Positions 1 to 6,329 of a stretch of DNA of 9,039 bases are shown here, in pieces. Positions within the stretch are counted from its first letter, which is position 1, and each line of letters starts with the position of its first letter. The translations under genes and the position numbers were made by a program. The stretch is from JACQFZ01 sp036396275 (lineage in GTDB: Bacteria; Pseudomonadota; Gammaproteobacteria; Acidiferrobacterales; Sulfurifustaceae). The stretch is from NCBI GenBank assembly GCA_036396275.1, contig DASWLD010000186.1:1-9039 (forward strand), read 5' to 3'. The notes under the pieces were generated by a model. The model was not told the DNA's origin. It made no database searches and was given only the letters and a program-made list of their open reading frames with translations.

Positions 1-732
1 TTGCAGGCGCGCAATGCCGAAATGGAAAGCTTCCTCTATACGGTTTCGCACGATTTGAAGAACCCGCTGATTACGATCGGCGGGTTCGCGAGCCTGCTGG
101 AACGAGACATCGCGGCCGGAAAGCTCGAGTTGGCGCGAGATTCGATCGCGGAAATCAACAAAGCGGTGCAGTCGTTGAAGCAACACATCAAGGATATGCT
201 CTCGCTATCGCGCGCCGGCCGCGTCATTGCCGATAAGCGCCCGGTGCGCTTGGCGGGACTCGTCGCCGACGTGATTGCGGCGATGCGCGCGCGCATCGAA
301 GCAGCCGGTGCCACGATTTCGGTCGCGCCGGATTTGCCGGGCGCGTTGGTCAACGAGGAAGGCTTTCATCGGGTCTACACCAACCTGATCGACAACGCGA
401 TCAAGTATCGCCGCGCCGGCGCCGCGCCTCACATCGACATCGGCTGGCGGCGGGACGGCACGACACTACGGCTTTTCGTTCGGGATAACGGTATGGGCAT
501 TAAGTCGCGGTATCACGAACGCGTCTTCGAGCTGTTCCAGCGCCTGGACTCGCATACCGAAGGAACCGGCGTGGGACTCGCGATCAGCAAACGCGTCGTC
601 GAGGCGCACGGCGGAAGCATGTGGGTTGAATCCCATTTCGGCCGCGGCAGCACATTCTGGATATCGCTGCCGGAATCGGTTATCGTTCGCGACGCAGTTC
701 ATCCTTACGGATTGGATGCCAGCTCAGGATGA
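1..732 (+). CDS. Sensor histidine kinase, C-terminal part (truncated at the left window edge)
   Basis: This is the transmitter part of a two-component sensor kinase, which autophosphorylates on His and passes the phosphate to a response regulator. Numbering from base 1, the H-box SHDLKNPL lies at residues 16-23 with His17 as the phospho-acceptor. The HATPase domain shows the N-box NLIDNAIKYR (128-137), the G1 box DNGMGI (162-167), an F-box around VFELFQRL (175-182) and the G2 box GTGVGL (188-193). All core catalytic motifs are intact. The frame is open from the first base, and the sequence before the H-box looks like the helical linker that normally follows a PAS or GAF sensor domain. The leading TTG is therefore probably internal and the sensor domain lies outside the window. 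No membrane segment is visible in this part. The next gene, an Rcp1-type response regulator starting 12 nt downstream, is the likely partner. The HDLKNPL H-box resembles phytochrome-like and PAS-domain kinases, but the input signal cannot be inferred. Confidence 0.9.
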   Translation: MQARNAEMESFLYTVSHDLKNPLITIGGFASLLERDIAAGKLELARDSIAEINKAVQSLKQHIKDMLSLSRAGRVIADKRPVRLAGLVADVIAAMRARIEAAGATISVAPDLPGALVNEEGFHRVYTNLIDNAIKYRRAGAAPHIDIGWRRDGTTLRLFVRDNGMGIKSRYHERVFELFQRLDSHTEGTGVGLAISKRVVEAHGGSMWVESHFGRGSTFWISLPESVIVRDAVHPYGLDASSG

Positions 733-744
733 GGGTTAGCTGAA

Positions 745-1209
745 GTGCCGACCAAGCCCGCCCGCCGCGAACCCGCCCGCCCGATTCGAATTCTTCTCGT
801 TGAAGACAACGACGCGCACACCAAGTTGATACTGCGCGCGTTCGAGGAAGATCGGCTCGTGAATAGCATCGATTGCGTGTGCGACGGCGAACAAGCGCTC
901 GATTACCTCTATCAGCGCGGCGGCTACAGCGATCCGGCCAAGTGCCCGCGGCCGGATATGGTGCTGCTCGATCTGAAGCTGCCGAAAATCGACGGCATCG
1001 AGGTGTTGCGCCAGATCAAAGAAGACCCAAGCCTGCGCGAGATTCCCGTGGTCGTCCTGACCAGCTCGACGGATCAGCGCGACGTGCACGCGGCTTATCG
1101 ACATTACGCCAACAGCTACATCGCGAAGCCGATCGATTTCGATAAATTTCGCAAAGTCGTGGACGAACTCGGTTATTACTGGACGATTTTTAACCACCCG
1201 CCCGGCTAG
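745..1209 (+). CDS. Single-domain response regulator (CheY-like receiver, Rcp1 type)
   Basis: This 154-residue protein is a lone receiver domain with no DNA-binding or enzymatic output domain, so it probably acts through protein contacts or as a phosphorelay intermediate. The receiver landmarks are present: the acidic pair Glu20-Asp21 in ILLVEDND, the phospho-acceptor Asp76 in MVLLDLKLP, the switch residue Thr106 in VVVLTSS and the conserved Lys128-Pro129. The extended alpha2 region (DYLYQRGGYSD) and the aromatic tail (LGYYWTIFNHPPG) are typical of Rcp1-like regulators that pair with phytochrome-type kinases. The start is GTG at 745, with GAGGG at 731-735 as a plausible ribosome binding site. 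It lies 12 nt after the kinase stop, so the two are probably co-transcribed. About 13 residues precede the first beta strand, so a start slightly downstream is possible, although no better one is obvious. Confidence 0.92.
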   Translation: MPTKPARREPARPIRILLVEDNDAHTKLILRAFEEDRLVNSIDCVCDGEQALDYLYQRGGYSDPAKCPRPDMVLLDLKLPKIDGIEVLRQIKEDPSLREIPVVVLTSSTDQRDVHAAYRHYANSYIAKPIDFDKFRKVVDELGYYWTIFNHPPG

Positions 1210-1216
1210 CCCTACG

Positions 1217-1236
1217 GCACCGACCGCGCTCGGTGC
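1217..1236. repeat. Perfect 7-bp inverted repeat between the response regulator and mnmG
   Basis: GCACCGA at 1217-1223 pairs exactly with TCGGTGC at 1230-1236 around a 6-nt loop (CCGCGC), and a G-T pair could extend the stem to 8 bp. It starts 8 nt after the response regulator stop. There is no run of T on either side, so it is not a classical intrinsic terminator. It could protect the 3' end of the two-component transcript or affect mnmG translation. Its role is inferred only. Confidence 0.5.
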
Positions 1237-1267
1237 TAAGATGCCGCGCCTCACTGGGCGCAAACCC

Positions 1268-3142
1268 ATGCGATATCCCGAAACCTACGATGTGATCGTT
1301 ATCGGCGGCGGCCATGCCGGCACCGAAGCCGCGGCGGCCGCCGCGCGCATGGGCGCGCGCACGCTGCTGGTCACGCAAAGCATCGAGTCGATCGGGCAAA
1401 TGTCGTGCAACCCGGCGATCGGCGGCATCGGCAAGGGGCATCTCGTCAAGGAAATCGATGCGCTGGGCGGCGTCATGGCGCGCGCCACGGATCGCGCCGG
1501 GATTCAGTTTCGAATATTGAACGCCCGCAAGGGGCCTGCCGTGCGCGCCACGCGCGCCCAGGCCGATCGCGTGCGCTACAAGGCCGCCGTGCGCCGGCTG
1601 CTCGAAGATGAAACGAATCTCACCCTGTTTCAGCAAACCGTCGACGATTTGGTTGTCGAGGGCGGACGCGTGCGCGGCGTCGTAACTCAGGTGGGATTGG
1701 GCTTCGATGCCCACGCCGTCGTGTTAACCACCGGGACCTTTCTTGGCGGGCGCATTCATGTGGGTTTAACCAACTACCAAGGGGGTCGCGCCGGCGATCC
1801 GCCGGCCAACGCGCTGGCGGCGCGACTTCGCGATCTCGATCTGCGCGTCGGCCGGCTGAAGACCGGAACGCCGCCGCGGCTGGATGGACGCAGCATCGAC
1901 TACTCCGCGATGACGGTACAGCCGGGCGACGATCCGGTGCCGGTGTTTTCCTACATGGGCGCGGCGTCCGAACATCCGCGCCAGATCGCGTGTCATATTA
2001 CGCACACCAACGAACGCACCCACGACATCATTCGCGGAGCGCTCGACCGCTCGCCGATGTTTACCGGAAAGATCGAAGGGGTGGGCCCGCGTTATTGCCC
2101 GTCGGTCGAAGACAAAGTGGTGCGCTTCGCCGAGAAAAACGCGCACCAGATTTTCGTCGAACCCGAAGGGCTCGACACCTACGAGGTTTACCCGAACGGC
2201 ATTTCCACGAGCCTTCCCTTCGACGTGCAATGGGAGCTGGTGCGCTCGATCAAGGGTTTCGAGCACGCCGCGTTGATTCGACCCGGTTATGCCATCGAAT
2301 ACGACTATTTCGATCCGCGCGACCTGAAGCCGAGTCTGGAAACGAAAGCGATCGAAGGATTGTTTTTCGCCGGCCAAATCAACGGCACCACCGGTTACGA
2401 AGAGGCGGCCGCGCAAGGTTTGATCGCCGGAATTAACGCGGCGCGACGAACGCGTGACCAAGAACCCTGGTGGCCGCGGCGCGATCAAGCGTACATCGGC
2501 GTTCTGATCGATGACCTCACCGCGCGCGGCACGAGCGAGCCGTACCGCATGTTCACGTCGCGAGCCGAATACCGCTTGTTGCTGCGCGAAGACAACGCCG
2601 ATCTGCGTTTGACCGAGATCGGTCGCGCGCTGGGTTTGGTGGACGACGCGCGCTGGCGGCGCTTCGAGGAGAAGCGCGCGGCCATCGAGCGCGAGCAGGA
2701 GCGCTTGCGGCGAATCCGCGTGCGGCCCGAGCAGGTGGCGCCCGAGGTTGCCGACGCCGTGCTCGGTGCGCCGCTGATGCGCGAATCCACGCTCGCGGAA
2801 CTCTTGGTGCGACCGGAAGTAAATTACGACACGCTGATGCGGCTGCCGGGCGCGGGTAGCGCCGTCTCGGATCGCGCGGTCGCGCAGCAAGTCGAGATTC
2901 AAGCGAAATACGCCGGTTACATCGCCCGCAGTCACGACGAGATCGATCAGCATCGGCGCCACGAGGAAACGAAATTACCCATCGAGCTCGACTACGCCCA
3001 CGTCCACGGATTGTCGGTGGAAGTGCGTCAAAAGTTGCTGGCGCACCGGCCGGCGACGGTGGGTCAGGCCGCACGCGTTCCCGGCGTGACCCCGGCGGCG
3101 ATTTCGCTGCTTCTTATTCATCTGAAGCGCAAGCGCGCCTAG
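1268..3142 (+). CDS. mnmG: tRNA uridine-5-carboxymethylaminomethyl modification enzyme MnmG (GidA)
   Basis: MnmG is an FAD-dependent cytosolic enzyme that works with MnmE to put the (carboxymethyl)aminomethyl group on C5 of the wobble uridine U34 in several tRNAs. The 624-residue protein matches the family length of about 630. It has the N-terminal dinucleotide-binding motif GGGHAG (13-18), the signature MSCNPAIGGIGKGHLVKE with Cys47, and the second conserved cysteine Cys277 in VGPRYCPS. Both cysteines fall at the E. coli numbers. Further family blocks are GGRAGDPP (172-179), RLKTGTPPR (196-204), SRAEYRLLLREDNADLRLTE and the C-terminal GVTPAAISLLL, in the helical region that contacts tRNA and MnmE. 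I chose the ATG at 1268 because MRYPETYDVIVIGGGHAG aligns with the E. coli start. An in-frame ATG at 1241 would add nine residues without family support. Neither start has a strong Shine-Dalgarno sequence. It leads the mnmG-rsmG-parA-parB cluster. Confidence 0.97.
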   Translation: MRYPETYDVIVIGGGHAGTEAAAAAARMGARTLLVTQSIESIGQMSCNPAIGGIGKGHLVKEIDALGGVMARATDRAGIQFRILNARKGPAVRATRAQADRVRYKAAVRRLLEDETNLTLFQQTVDDLVVEGGRVRGVVTQVGLGFDAHAVVLTTGTFLGGRIHVGLTNYQGGRAGDPPANALAARLRDLDLRVGRLKTGTPPRLDGRSIDYSAMTVQPGDDPVPVFSYMGAASEHPRQIACHITHTNERTHDIIRGALDRSPMFTGKIEGVGPRYCPSVEDKVVRFAEKNAHQIFVEPEGLDTYEVYPNGISTSLPFDVQWELVRSIKGFEHAALIRPGYAIEYDYFDPRDLKPSLETKAIEGLFFAGQINGTTGYEEAAAQGLIAGINAARRTRDQEPWWPRRDQAYIGVLIDDLTARGTSEPYRMFTSRAEYRLLLREDNADLRLTEIGRALGLVDDARWRRFEEKRAAIEREQERLRRIRVRPEQVAPEVADAVLGAPLMRESTLAELLVRPEVNYDTLMRLPGAGSAVSDRAVAQQVEIQAKYAGYIARSHDEIDQHRRHEETKLPIELDYAHVHGLSVEVRQKLLAHRPATVGQAARVPGVTPAAISLLLIHLKRKRA

Positions 3143-3234
3143 CGGCGCTCGCATGGCGGCTGCCGGCGGCTGGCCGCTGCTTCGCGCATCGCACCGGTAC
3201 AATTCCGTCTGGGAAGTCCCGGCCAACCACGCCA

Positions 3235-3879
3235 ATGAAACTCGAGCGAAAGCTGTTACAGGGTTTGCGCGCGCTGAACGTCGAATTGGATGCCGTGACG
3301 CGCGCGAAGCTCTTGCAGTTTCTCGAATTGCTCGAACGCTGGAACCGCGCGTACAACCTGACCGCCGTGCGCGAGATCGAGCAGATGCTGCCACGACACG
3401 TGCTCGATAGCCTGTCCGTTCTGCCGTACATTCGCGGGCCGCGGGTGCTCGACATCGGTACCGGGGCGGGGCTGCCCGGCATTCCGCTTGCACTCGCGCT
3501 ACCGGCGCATCAATTCGTGCTGATCGACCGCAACGGCAAGAAGCTTCGGTTCGTCCGTCAGGCGATTCACGAACTCGGCCTGAAAAATGTCGAGCCGGTG
3601 CACGGCGTCGTCGAAACGTATCGCTCGGCGGTCCGCTTCCAGACCCTGATCGCTCGTGCCCTGGCGGCGATTCCTGATATGCTGACCGGCTGTCGGCACC
3701 TGTGCGCGGCCGAGGGCGTGGTTCTCGCCATGAAAGGTTTGTATCCGGCCGCCGAATTGGCCGCGCTGAGCGGCGGATTCGCGGTGCGCGACGTGGTGCG
3801 TCTGACGGTGCCGGGGCTCGATGCGACGCGCCATCTCGTGATTCTCGATCCGGTTGGCGGCAGCGAGCAACGTACGTGA
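3235..3879 (+). CDS. rsmG: 16S rRNA (guanine527-N7)-methyltransferase RsmG (GidB)
   Basis: RsmG uses S-adenosylmethionine to methylate N7 of G527 in the 530 loop of 16S rRNA. In other bacteria its loss gives low-level streptomycin resistance. The protein has 214 residues against 207 in E. coli. The N-terminal helical part carries the family motif WNRAYNLTAVR (36-46) and RHVLDSL (54-60). The Rossmann-like fold shows the SAM-binding loop DIGTGAGLPGIPLA (73-86) and then VLIDRNGKKLRFV (residues 94-106), typical of GidB. The frame is complete. The 92-nt gap after mnmG has a TACAAT hexamer at 3198-3203 that could be a -10 box, but no convincing -35 accompanies it, so read-through from mnmG is as likely. 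The ATG at 3235 has no strong Shine-Dalgarno sequence. The stop codon overlaps the parA start. Confidence 0.96.
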   Translation: MKLERKLLQGLRALNVELDAVTRAKLLQFLELLERWNRAYNLTAVREIEQMLPRHVLDSLSVLPYIRGPRVLDIGTGAGLPGIPLALALPAHQFVLIDRNGKKLRFVRQAIHELGLKNVEPVHGVVETYRSAVRFQTLIARALAAIPDMLTGCRHLCAAEGVVLAMKGLYPAAELAALSGGFAVRDVVRLTVPGLDATRHLVILDPVGGSEQRT

Positions 3880-4649
3880 ACAGCAAAGTCCTCGCGATCA
3901 CAAATCAAAAAGGCGGGGTCGGCAAGACCACGACGAGTATCAATCTCGCGGCGTCGTTCGCCAAGACGCGCCGGCGCGTGCTGCTGGTCGATCTCGACCC
4001 GCAAGGCAACGCCACCATGGGCAGCGGCATCAACAAGGAAACGGTCACCGCGACGACCTACTCGGTGCTGATCGGGGGCGATTCGATCGAAACCGCGGCC
4101 GTCCCGGTCGAAAGCGGTTACGACCTGGTGCCGTCGAATTCGAACCTCTCGGGCGCCGAGGTCGAACTGATCGATCTCGACAACCGCGAGCGGCGACTGC
4201 GCAACGCGCTGGCGCCGGTGCGCGACTACTACGACTACATCTTGATCGACTGCCCGCCGGCGCTGAACCTGCTCACGGTCAACGCCTTGGTGGCGGCCGA
4301 TTCGGTGATCATTCCGATGCAATGCGAATACTACGCACTCGAAGGACTGACCGCCCTGGTGAACACGATCCGCCGAATCCGCGAGAGCCTGAACCCCATG
4401 CTCGAGATCGAAGGTTTGTTGCGCACCATGTACGATCCGCGTAACCGCTTGGATAATGAAGTGTCCGCGCAATTGAAACAGCATTTCGGCGAGAAACTTT
4501 ACCGCACCATCATTCCGCGCAACGTGCGCTTGGCGGAAGCGCCGAGCTACGGCAAAGCGGTGATTGCGTATGACCAACAATCGAAAGGCGCGCAAGCGTA
4601 CTTAGCGCTCGCGGGCGAGATTTTGCGGCGTCAGGAGGCACCGGCGTGA
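3876..4649 (+). CDS. parA: Chromosome-partitioning ATPase ParA (Soj)
   Basis: ParA is a deviant Walker-type ATPase that dimerises on ATP, binds DNA non-specifically and moves ParB-parS complexes to segregate the origin region. The 257-residue protein has the deviant Walker A motif KGGVGKTT (12-19) with its signature Lys12, the Walker A' stretch LLVDLDPQGNAT (36-47) and the Walker B strand ILIDCPPALN (122-131) with Asp125. There is no N-terminal helix-turn-helix, so this is the short chromosomal (Soj-like) type rather than a plasmid P1-type ParA. The frame is open further upstream inside rsmG, but the family N-terminus (MNSKVLAITNQKGG) fixes the start at GTG 3876. That start overlaps the rsmG stop as GTGA and suggests translational coupling. 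A MinD-like protein is excluded by the LDPQGNAT block and the adjacent parB. Confidence 0.96.
   Translation: MNSKVLAITNQKGGVGKTTTSINLAASFAKTRRRVLLVDLDPQGNATMGSGINKETVTATTYSVLIGGDSIETAAVPVESGYDLVPSNSNLSGAEVELIDLDNRERRLRNALAPVRDYYDYILIDCPPALNLLTVNALVAADSVIIPMQCEYYALEGLTALVNTIRRIRESLNPMLEIEGLLRTMYDPRNRLDNEVSAQLKQHFGEKLYRTIIPRNVRLAEAPSYGKAVIAYDQQSKGAQAYLALAGEILRRQEAPA
4633..4638 (+). promoter_or_regulatory. Strong Shine-Dalgarno sequence for parB inside the end of parA
   Basis: AGGAGG is complementary to the anti-Shine-Dalgarno sequence and lies 7 nt before the GTG at 4646. It decides the parB start and is the clearest ribosome binding site in the mnmG-parB cluster. Confidence 0.8.
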
Positions 4650-5497
4650 TAACCAAGAAACCACCGCGCCTCGGGCGCGGGCTCGATGCGCTGCTCGGCA
4701 TGGACTACAACCTGCAGGAAAAAGAAGAGCTGAAGCAGTTGCCGCTCGACGTGTTGCAACGCGGCAAGTACCAGCCGCGCACGCACATGGACAAGCACGC
4801 GCTCGAGGAGCTTGCCGCGTCGATTAAGTCGCAAGGCGTGGTGCAGCCGATCGTGGTGCGCGCGCTGACCGCCGGCAACTACGAGATCGTCGCCGGCGAG
4901 CGGCGCTGGCGCGCGGCCCAGATCGCCGGGCTGCCGACCATCCCGGCGGTGGTACGCCGCGTGCCGGACGAAGCGGCGATTGCCATCGCGCTGATCGAAA
5001 ACATACAGCGCGAGAACCTGAACCCAGTCGAGGAAGCCGGCGCGTTGCAGCGCTTGATCGATGAATTCGGCATGACCCATCAGCGCGTCGCCGATGCGGT
5101 CGGACGTTCGCGCGCGGCCGTGACCAATCTGCTGCGGCTGCTGTCCCTGAACGGCGAGCTTCGCCAGTTATTGGAAAGCGGCCGCATGGATATGGGCCAC
5201 GCCCGGGCGTTGCTCGCGGTCGACGGGGCGCGCCAGGTACAAGCGGCCAGGGATGTCGTCGAGCGGCGTCTGTCCGTGCGCGAAACCGAGGAAATGGTAA
5301 GGCGCATGCTTGAGCGCGGCGGAACACGCAAGAGTAAGCGCGGAGTCGACCCCGACATTCGCGCCTTGCAGCAGAAACTGGCGGAGAAGCTCGGCGCCAA
5401 AGTGAGGATCCGCCACGGCCGCGGCGGGAAGGGCCAGGTCACCATTTCTTACCAAAGCCTGGACGAGCTGGACGGCATCCTGCGCCGGATACGTTGA
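4646..5497 (+). CDS. parB: Chromosome-partitioning protein ParB (Spo0J)
   Basis: ParB is the CTP-dependent DNA clamp that loads at parS sites, spreads along DNA and stimulates ParA. The 283-residue protein has the N-terminal RLGRGLDALLG peptide (8-18) known to contact ParA, a QPR(x) block near 43-45, the CTP-binding motif GERRWRA (84-90), the ENIQRENLNPVEEA motif (118-131) and a helix-turn-helix around residues 144-165 (MTHQRVADAVGRSRAAVTNLLRLL region). The C-terminal third is a linker plus a dimerisation domain. The start is GTG 4646, overlapping the parA stop as GTGA. A strong Shine-Dalgarno sequence AGGAGG at 4633-4638, 7 nt upstream, supports this start and shows that parB has its own ribosome loading site. 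No parS palindrome resembling TGTTTCACGTGAAACA is present in the window, so its target must lie elsewhere. Confidence 0.97.
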   Translation: MITKKPPRLGRGLDALLGMDYNLQEKEELKQLPLDVLQRGKYQPRTHMDKHALEELAASIKSQGVVQPIVVRALTAGNYEIVAGERRWRAAQIAGLPTIPAVVRRVPDEAAIAIALIENIQRENLNPVEEAGALQRLIDEFGMTHQRVADAVGRSRAAVTNLLRLLSLNGELRQLLESGRMDMGHARALLAVDGARQVQAARDVVERRLSVRETEEMVRRMLERGGTRKSKRGVDPDIRALQQKLAEKLGAKVRIRHGRGGKGQVTISYQSLDELDGILRRIR

Positions 5498-5537
5498 CTG
5501 GCGGGAGCCGCTCGCGACGACTATAAAATAAGGAACC

Positions 5538-5876
5538 ATGCAGCCGCACCGGTTCAAACGCTTTCTGTTCGTCGTTTTGTTCATGGTCGCTCCTCTCGGG
5601 GCGGCGCAAGAGGACAGCGCGAGCCTTGCCGCGCTGCGTTCGGCGGCCGAACAGGGTCAGGCGGACGCGCAGTACGAACTCGGTATTCTGTACGAGTTCG
5701 GTTACAACTTTCCCGACCATCTGGCGTCCGCGTATGGGTGGTACAGCCGCGCCGCCGACCAGGGCAACGCCGCCGCCGTTCAGCGCCGCGATATTCTCAA
5801 GGCGCAGCTGAGCCCAAGCGATTTGGAAAAGGCGCAGGCCCAGAGCCGAGCCACCGCGCCGTCCACCTCGCGCTGA
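5538..5876 (+). CDS. Small exported Sel1-like repeat protein
   Basis: This 112-residue protein starts with a basic region (HRFKR, 4-8), a hydrophobic stretch (FLFVVLFMVAPLGAA, 9-23) and a plausible signal peptidase site after Ala22 or Ala23. It is probably periplasmic. The mature part carries a Sel1/TPR-like helical repeat, roughly residues 30-84, with the typical pattern AAEQGQADAQYELGILYE followed by the second repeat half A-WY-RAADQGN-AA. Such proteins usually act in protein-protein interactions, and no enzymatic motif is seen. The C-terminal 25 residues are polar and probably disordered. The ATG at 5538 is preceded by AAGGA at 5530-5534, closely spaced. The gene lies 40 nt after parB and about 450 nt before atpI, so it could be the last gene of the mnmG-parB transcript. 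Its partner is unknown. A Sel1 gene at this position is not part of the standard gene block. Confidence 0.8.
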   Translation: MQPHRFKRFLFVVLFMVAPLGAAQEDSASLAALRSAAEQGQADAQYELGILYEFGYNFPDHLASAYGWYSRAADQGNAAAVQRRDILKAQLSPSDLEKAQAQSRATAPSTSR

Positions 5877-5912
5877 ACCGCGCGCCGTCGATCTGCGGCT
5901 CGCCGGGCGCAC

Positions 5913-5936
5913 GGGGTTTATTTTTCAGCAAACCCC
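5913..5936 (+). terminator. Candidate terminator hairpin after the mnmG-parB-Sel1 cluster
   Basis: GGGGTTT at 5913-5919 pairs perfectly with AAACCCC at 5930-5936 around a 10-nt loop (ATTTTTCAGC). It lies 36 nt after the Sel1 gene stop, where a terminator would be expected before the separately promoted atp operon. The weakness is that TAAT follows the stem instead of a T-run, so a Rho-independent mechanism is doubtful. It may instead stabilise the RNA 3' end. Confidence 0.4.
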
Positions 5937-6028
5937 TAATACCGACGGTAACGTGGTTTCGGGGGCGGAATACTTGGCGAACCCGGTATAGCCCGCGCTT
6001 CCCGTCGGCCGTCGATTCGGTGTTCGCA

Positions 6029-6057
6029 TTGATTCCGGGGTAAGGGGTCTTTATACT
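6029..6057 (+). promoter_or_regulatory. Sigma70-type promoter for the atp operon
   Basis: A -35 box TTGATT (6029-6034) and a -10 box TATACT (6052-6057) are separated by the ideal 17 nt. Each hexamer differs from consensus at few positions. Transcription would start near 6064-6067 and give a leader of about 265 nt before atpI. It is the best promoter match I found in the window and sits in the only long gap before the ATP synthase genes. The start point is predicted, not observed. Confidence 0.65.
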
Positions 6058-6103
6058 GCGCGCCGCAAAAAAGGCGTGTTCCCCCTCGTGCAGTCGTTTC
6101 CGG

Positions 6104-6136
6104 GCGCCGTGTGGTCGTTGGGCGCAGTGGTTTTTT
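6104..6136 (+). promoter_or_regulatory. Weak hairpin plus T-run in the atp leader (possible attenuator)
   Basis: GCGCC (6104-6108) can pair with GGCGC (6121-6125) around a 12-nt loop, and a T6 run follows at 6131-6136. Five nucleotides separate the stem from the T-run and the stem is short, so this is a poor intrinsic terminator. The position, roughly 65 nt after the predicted transcription start and well before atpI, would suit an attenuator. Function is speculative. Confidence 0.2.
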
Positions 6137-6329
6137 ATTTCTAGCAGCGACCGCACGCTCGATCGTCTCGCCGGAGTATCGAGATCGATCTGTTTCCAGG
6201 AACCGTCGCACCCTGGCGTCTCGCGGCAGGAAAGCGTTGTCCGGCGTTGGGGCTGGGCGGCGGGCGGCGACTATCGAAACCGGGTACACGGATCCCGGCG
6301 AGGCTTGGTTTAGGTTCTAGCGAATTAGC

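Larger units (their letters stand above)
5877..6329. other. Non-coding region between the Sel1 gene and atpI (atp operon control region)
   Basis: This 453-nt gap has no convincing gene. Short open frames exist on both strands, but none resembles a known protein or has a ribosome binding site. From left to right it holds a 7-bp stem-loop (5913-5936), an 11-nt palindrome TACCGACGGTA (5940-5950), a sigma70-like promoter (6029-6057), an A6 run (6067-6072), a small GC stem followed by a T6 run (6104-6136), and then about 190 nt up to atpI in which I see nothing recognisable. Confidence 0.7.

Noticed and set aside
1766..2962. A 398-codon open frame on the - strand opposite mnmG
   Set aside because: It is fully antisense to a well-conserved gene, has no recognisable motif and is expected by chance in GC-rich DNA with G/C third positions.
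3143..3234. GC-rich mnmG-rsmG gap as a terminator or strong promoter
   Set aside because: It offers only a short GCGGC/GCCGC pairing without a T-run and a lone TACAAT hexamer without a -35 partner.
3393..3402. CACGTG core in rsmG as a parS site
   Set aside because: Only the central hexamer matches. The flanks do not form the TGTTTCACGTGAAACA palindrome, and the site lies within conserved coding sequence.
2975..3901. A 308-codon - strand frame spanning the mnmG-rsmG gap
   Set aside because: The protein is extremely rich in Arg, Ser and Pro, typical of a wrong-frame translation, and it overlaps mnmG, rsmG and the parA start.
3567..4595. A 342-codon open frame on the - strand opposite rsmG and parA
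   Set aside because: It lies across two intact conserved genes and its translation, rich in Arg, His and Val, has no domain signature.
5494..5529. TTGACT (5494-5499) with TATAAA (5522-5527) as a promoter for the Sel1 gene
   Set aside because: The spacer would be 22 nt, well outside the usual range, and a start 7 nt after the -10 would leave almost no leader and cut into the ribosome binding site.
5738..6043. A 101-codon + strand frame overlapping the Sel1 gene and running past it
   Set aside because: It is out of frame with the signal-peptide-bearing Sel1 gene, is very Arg-rich at the start and has no recognisable domain.
6111..6320. A 69-codon + strand frame in the atp leader
   Set aside because: It has no ribosome binding site and no family resemblance, and its composition is like non-coding sequence. 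The - strand frames at 5797-6156 and 5936-6289 were rejected for the same reasons.
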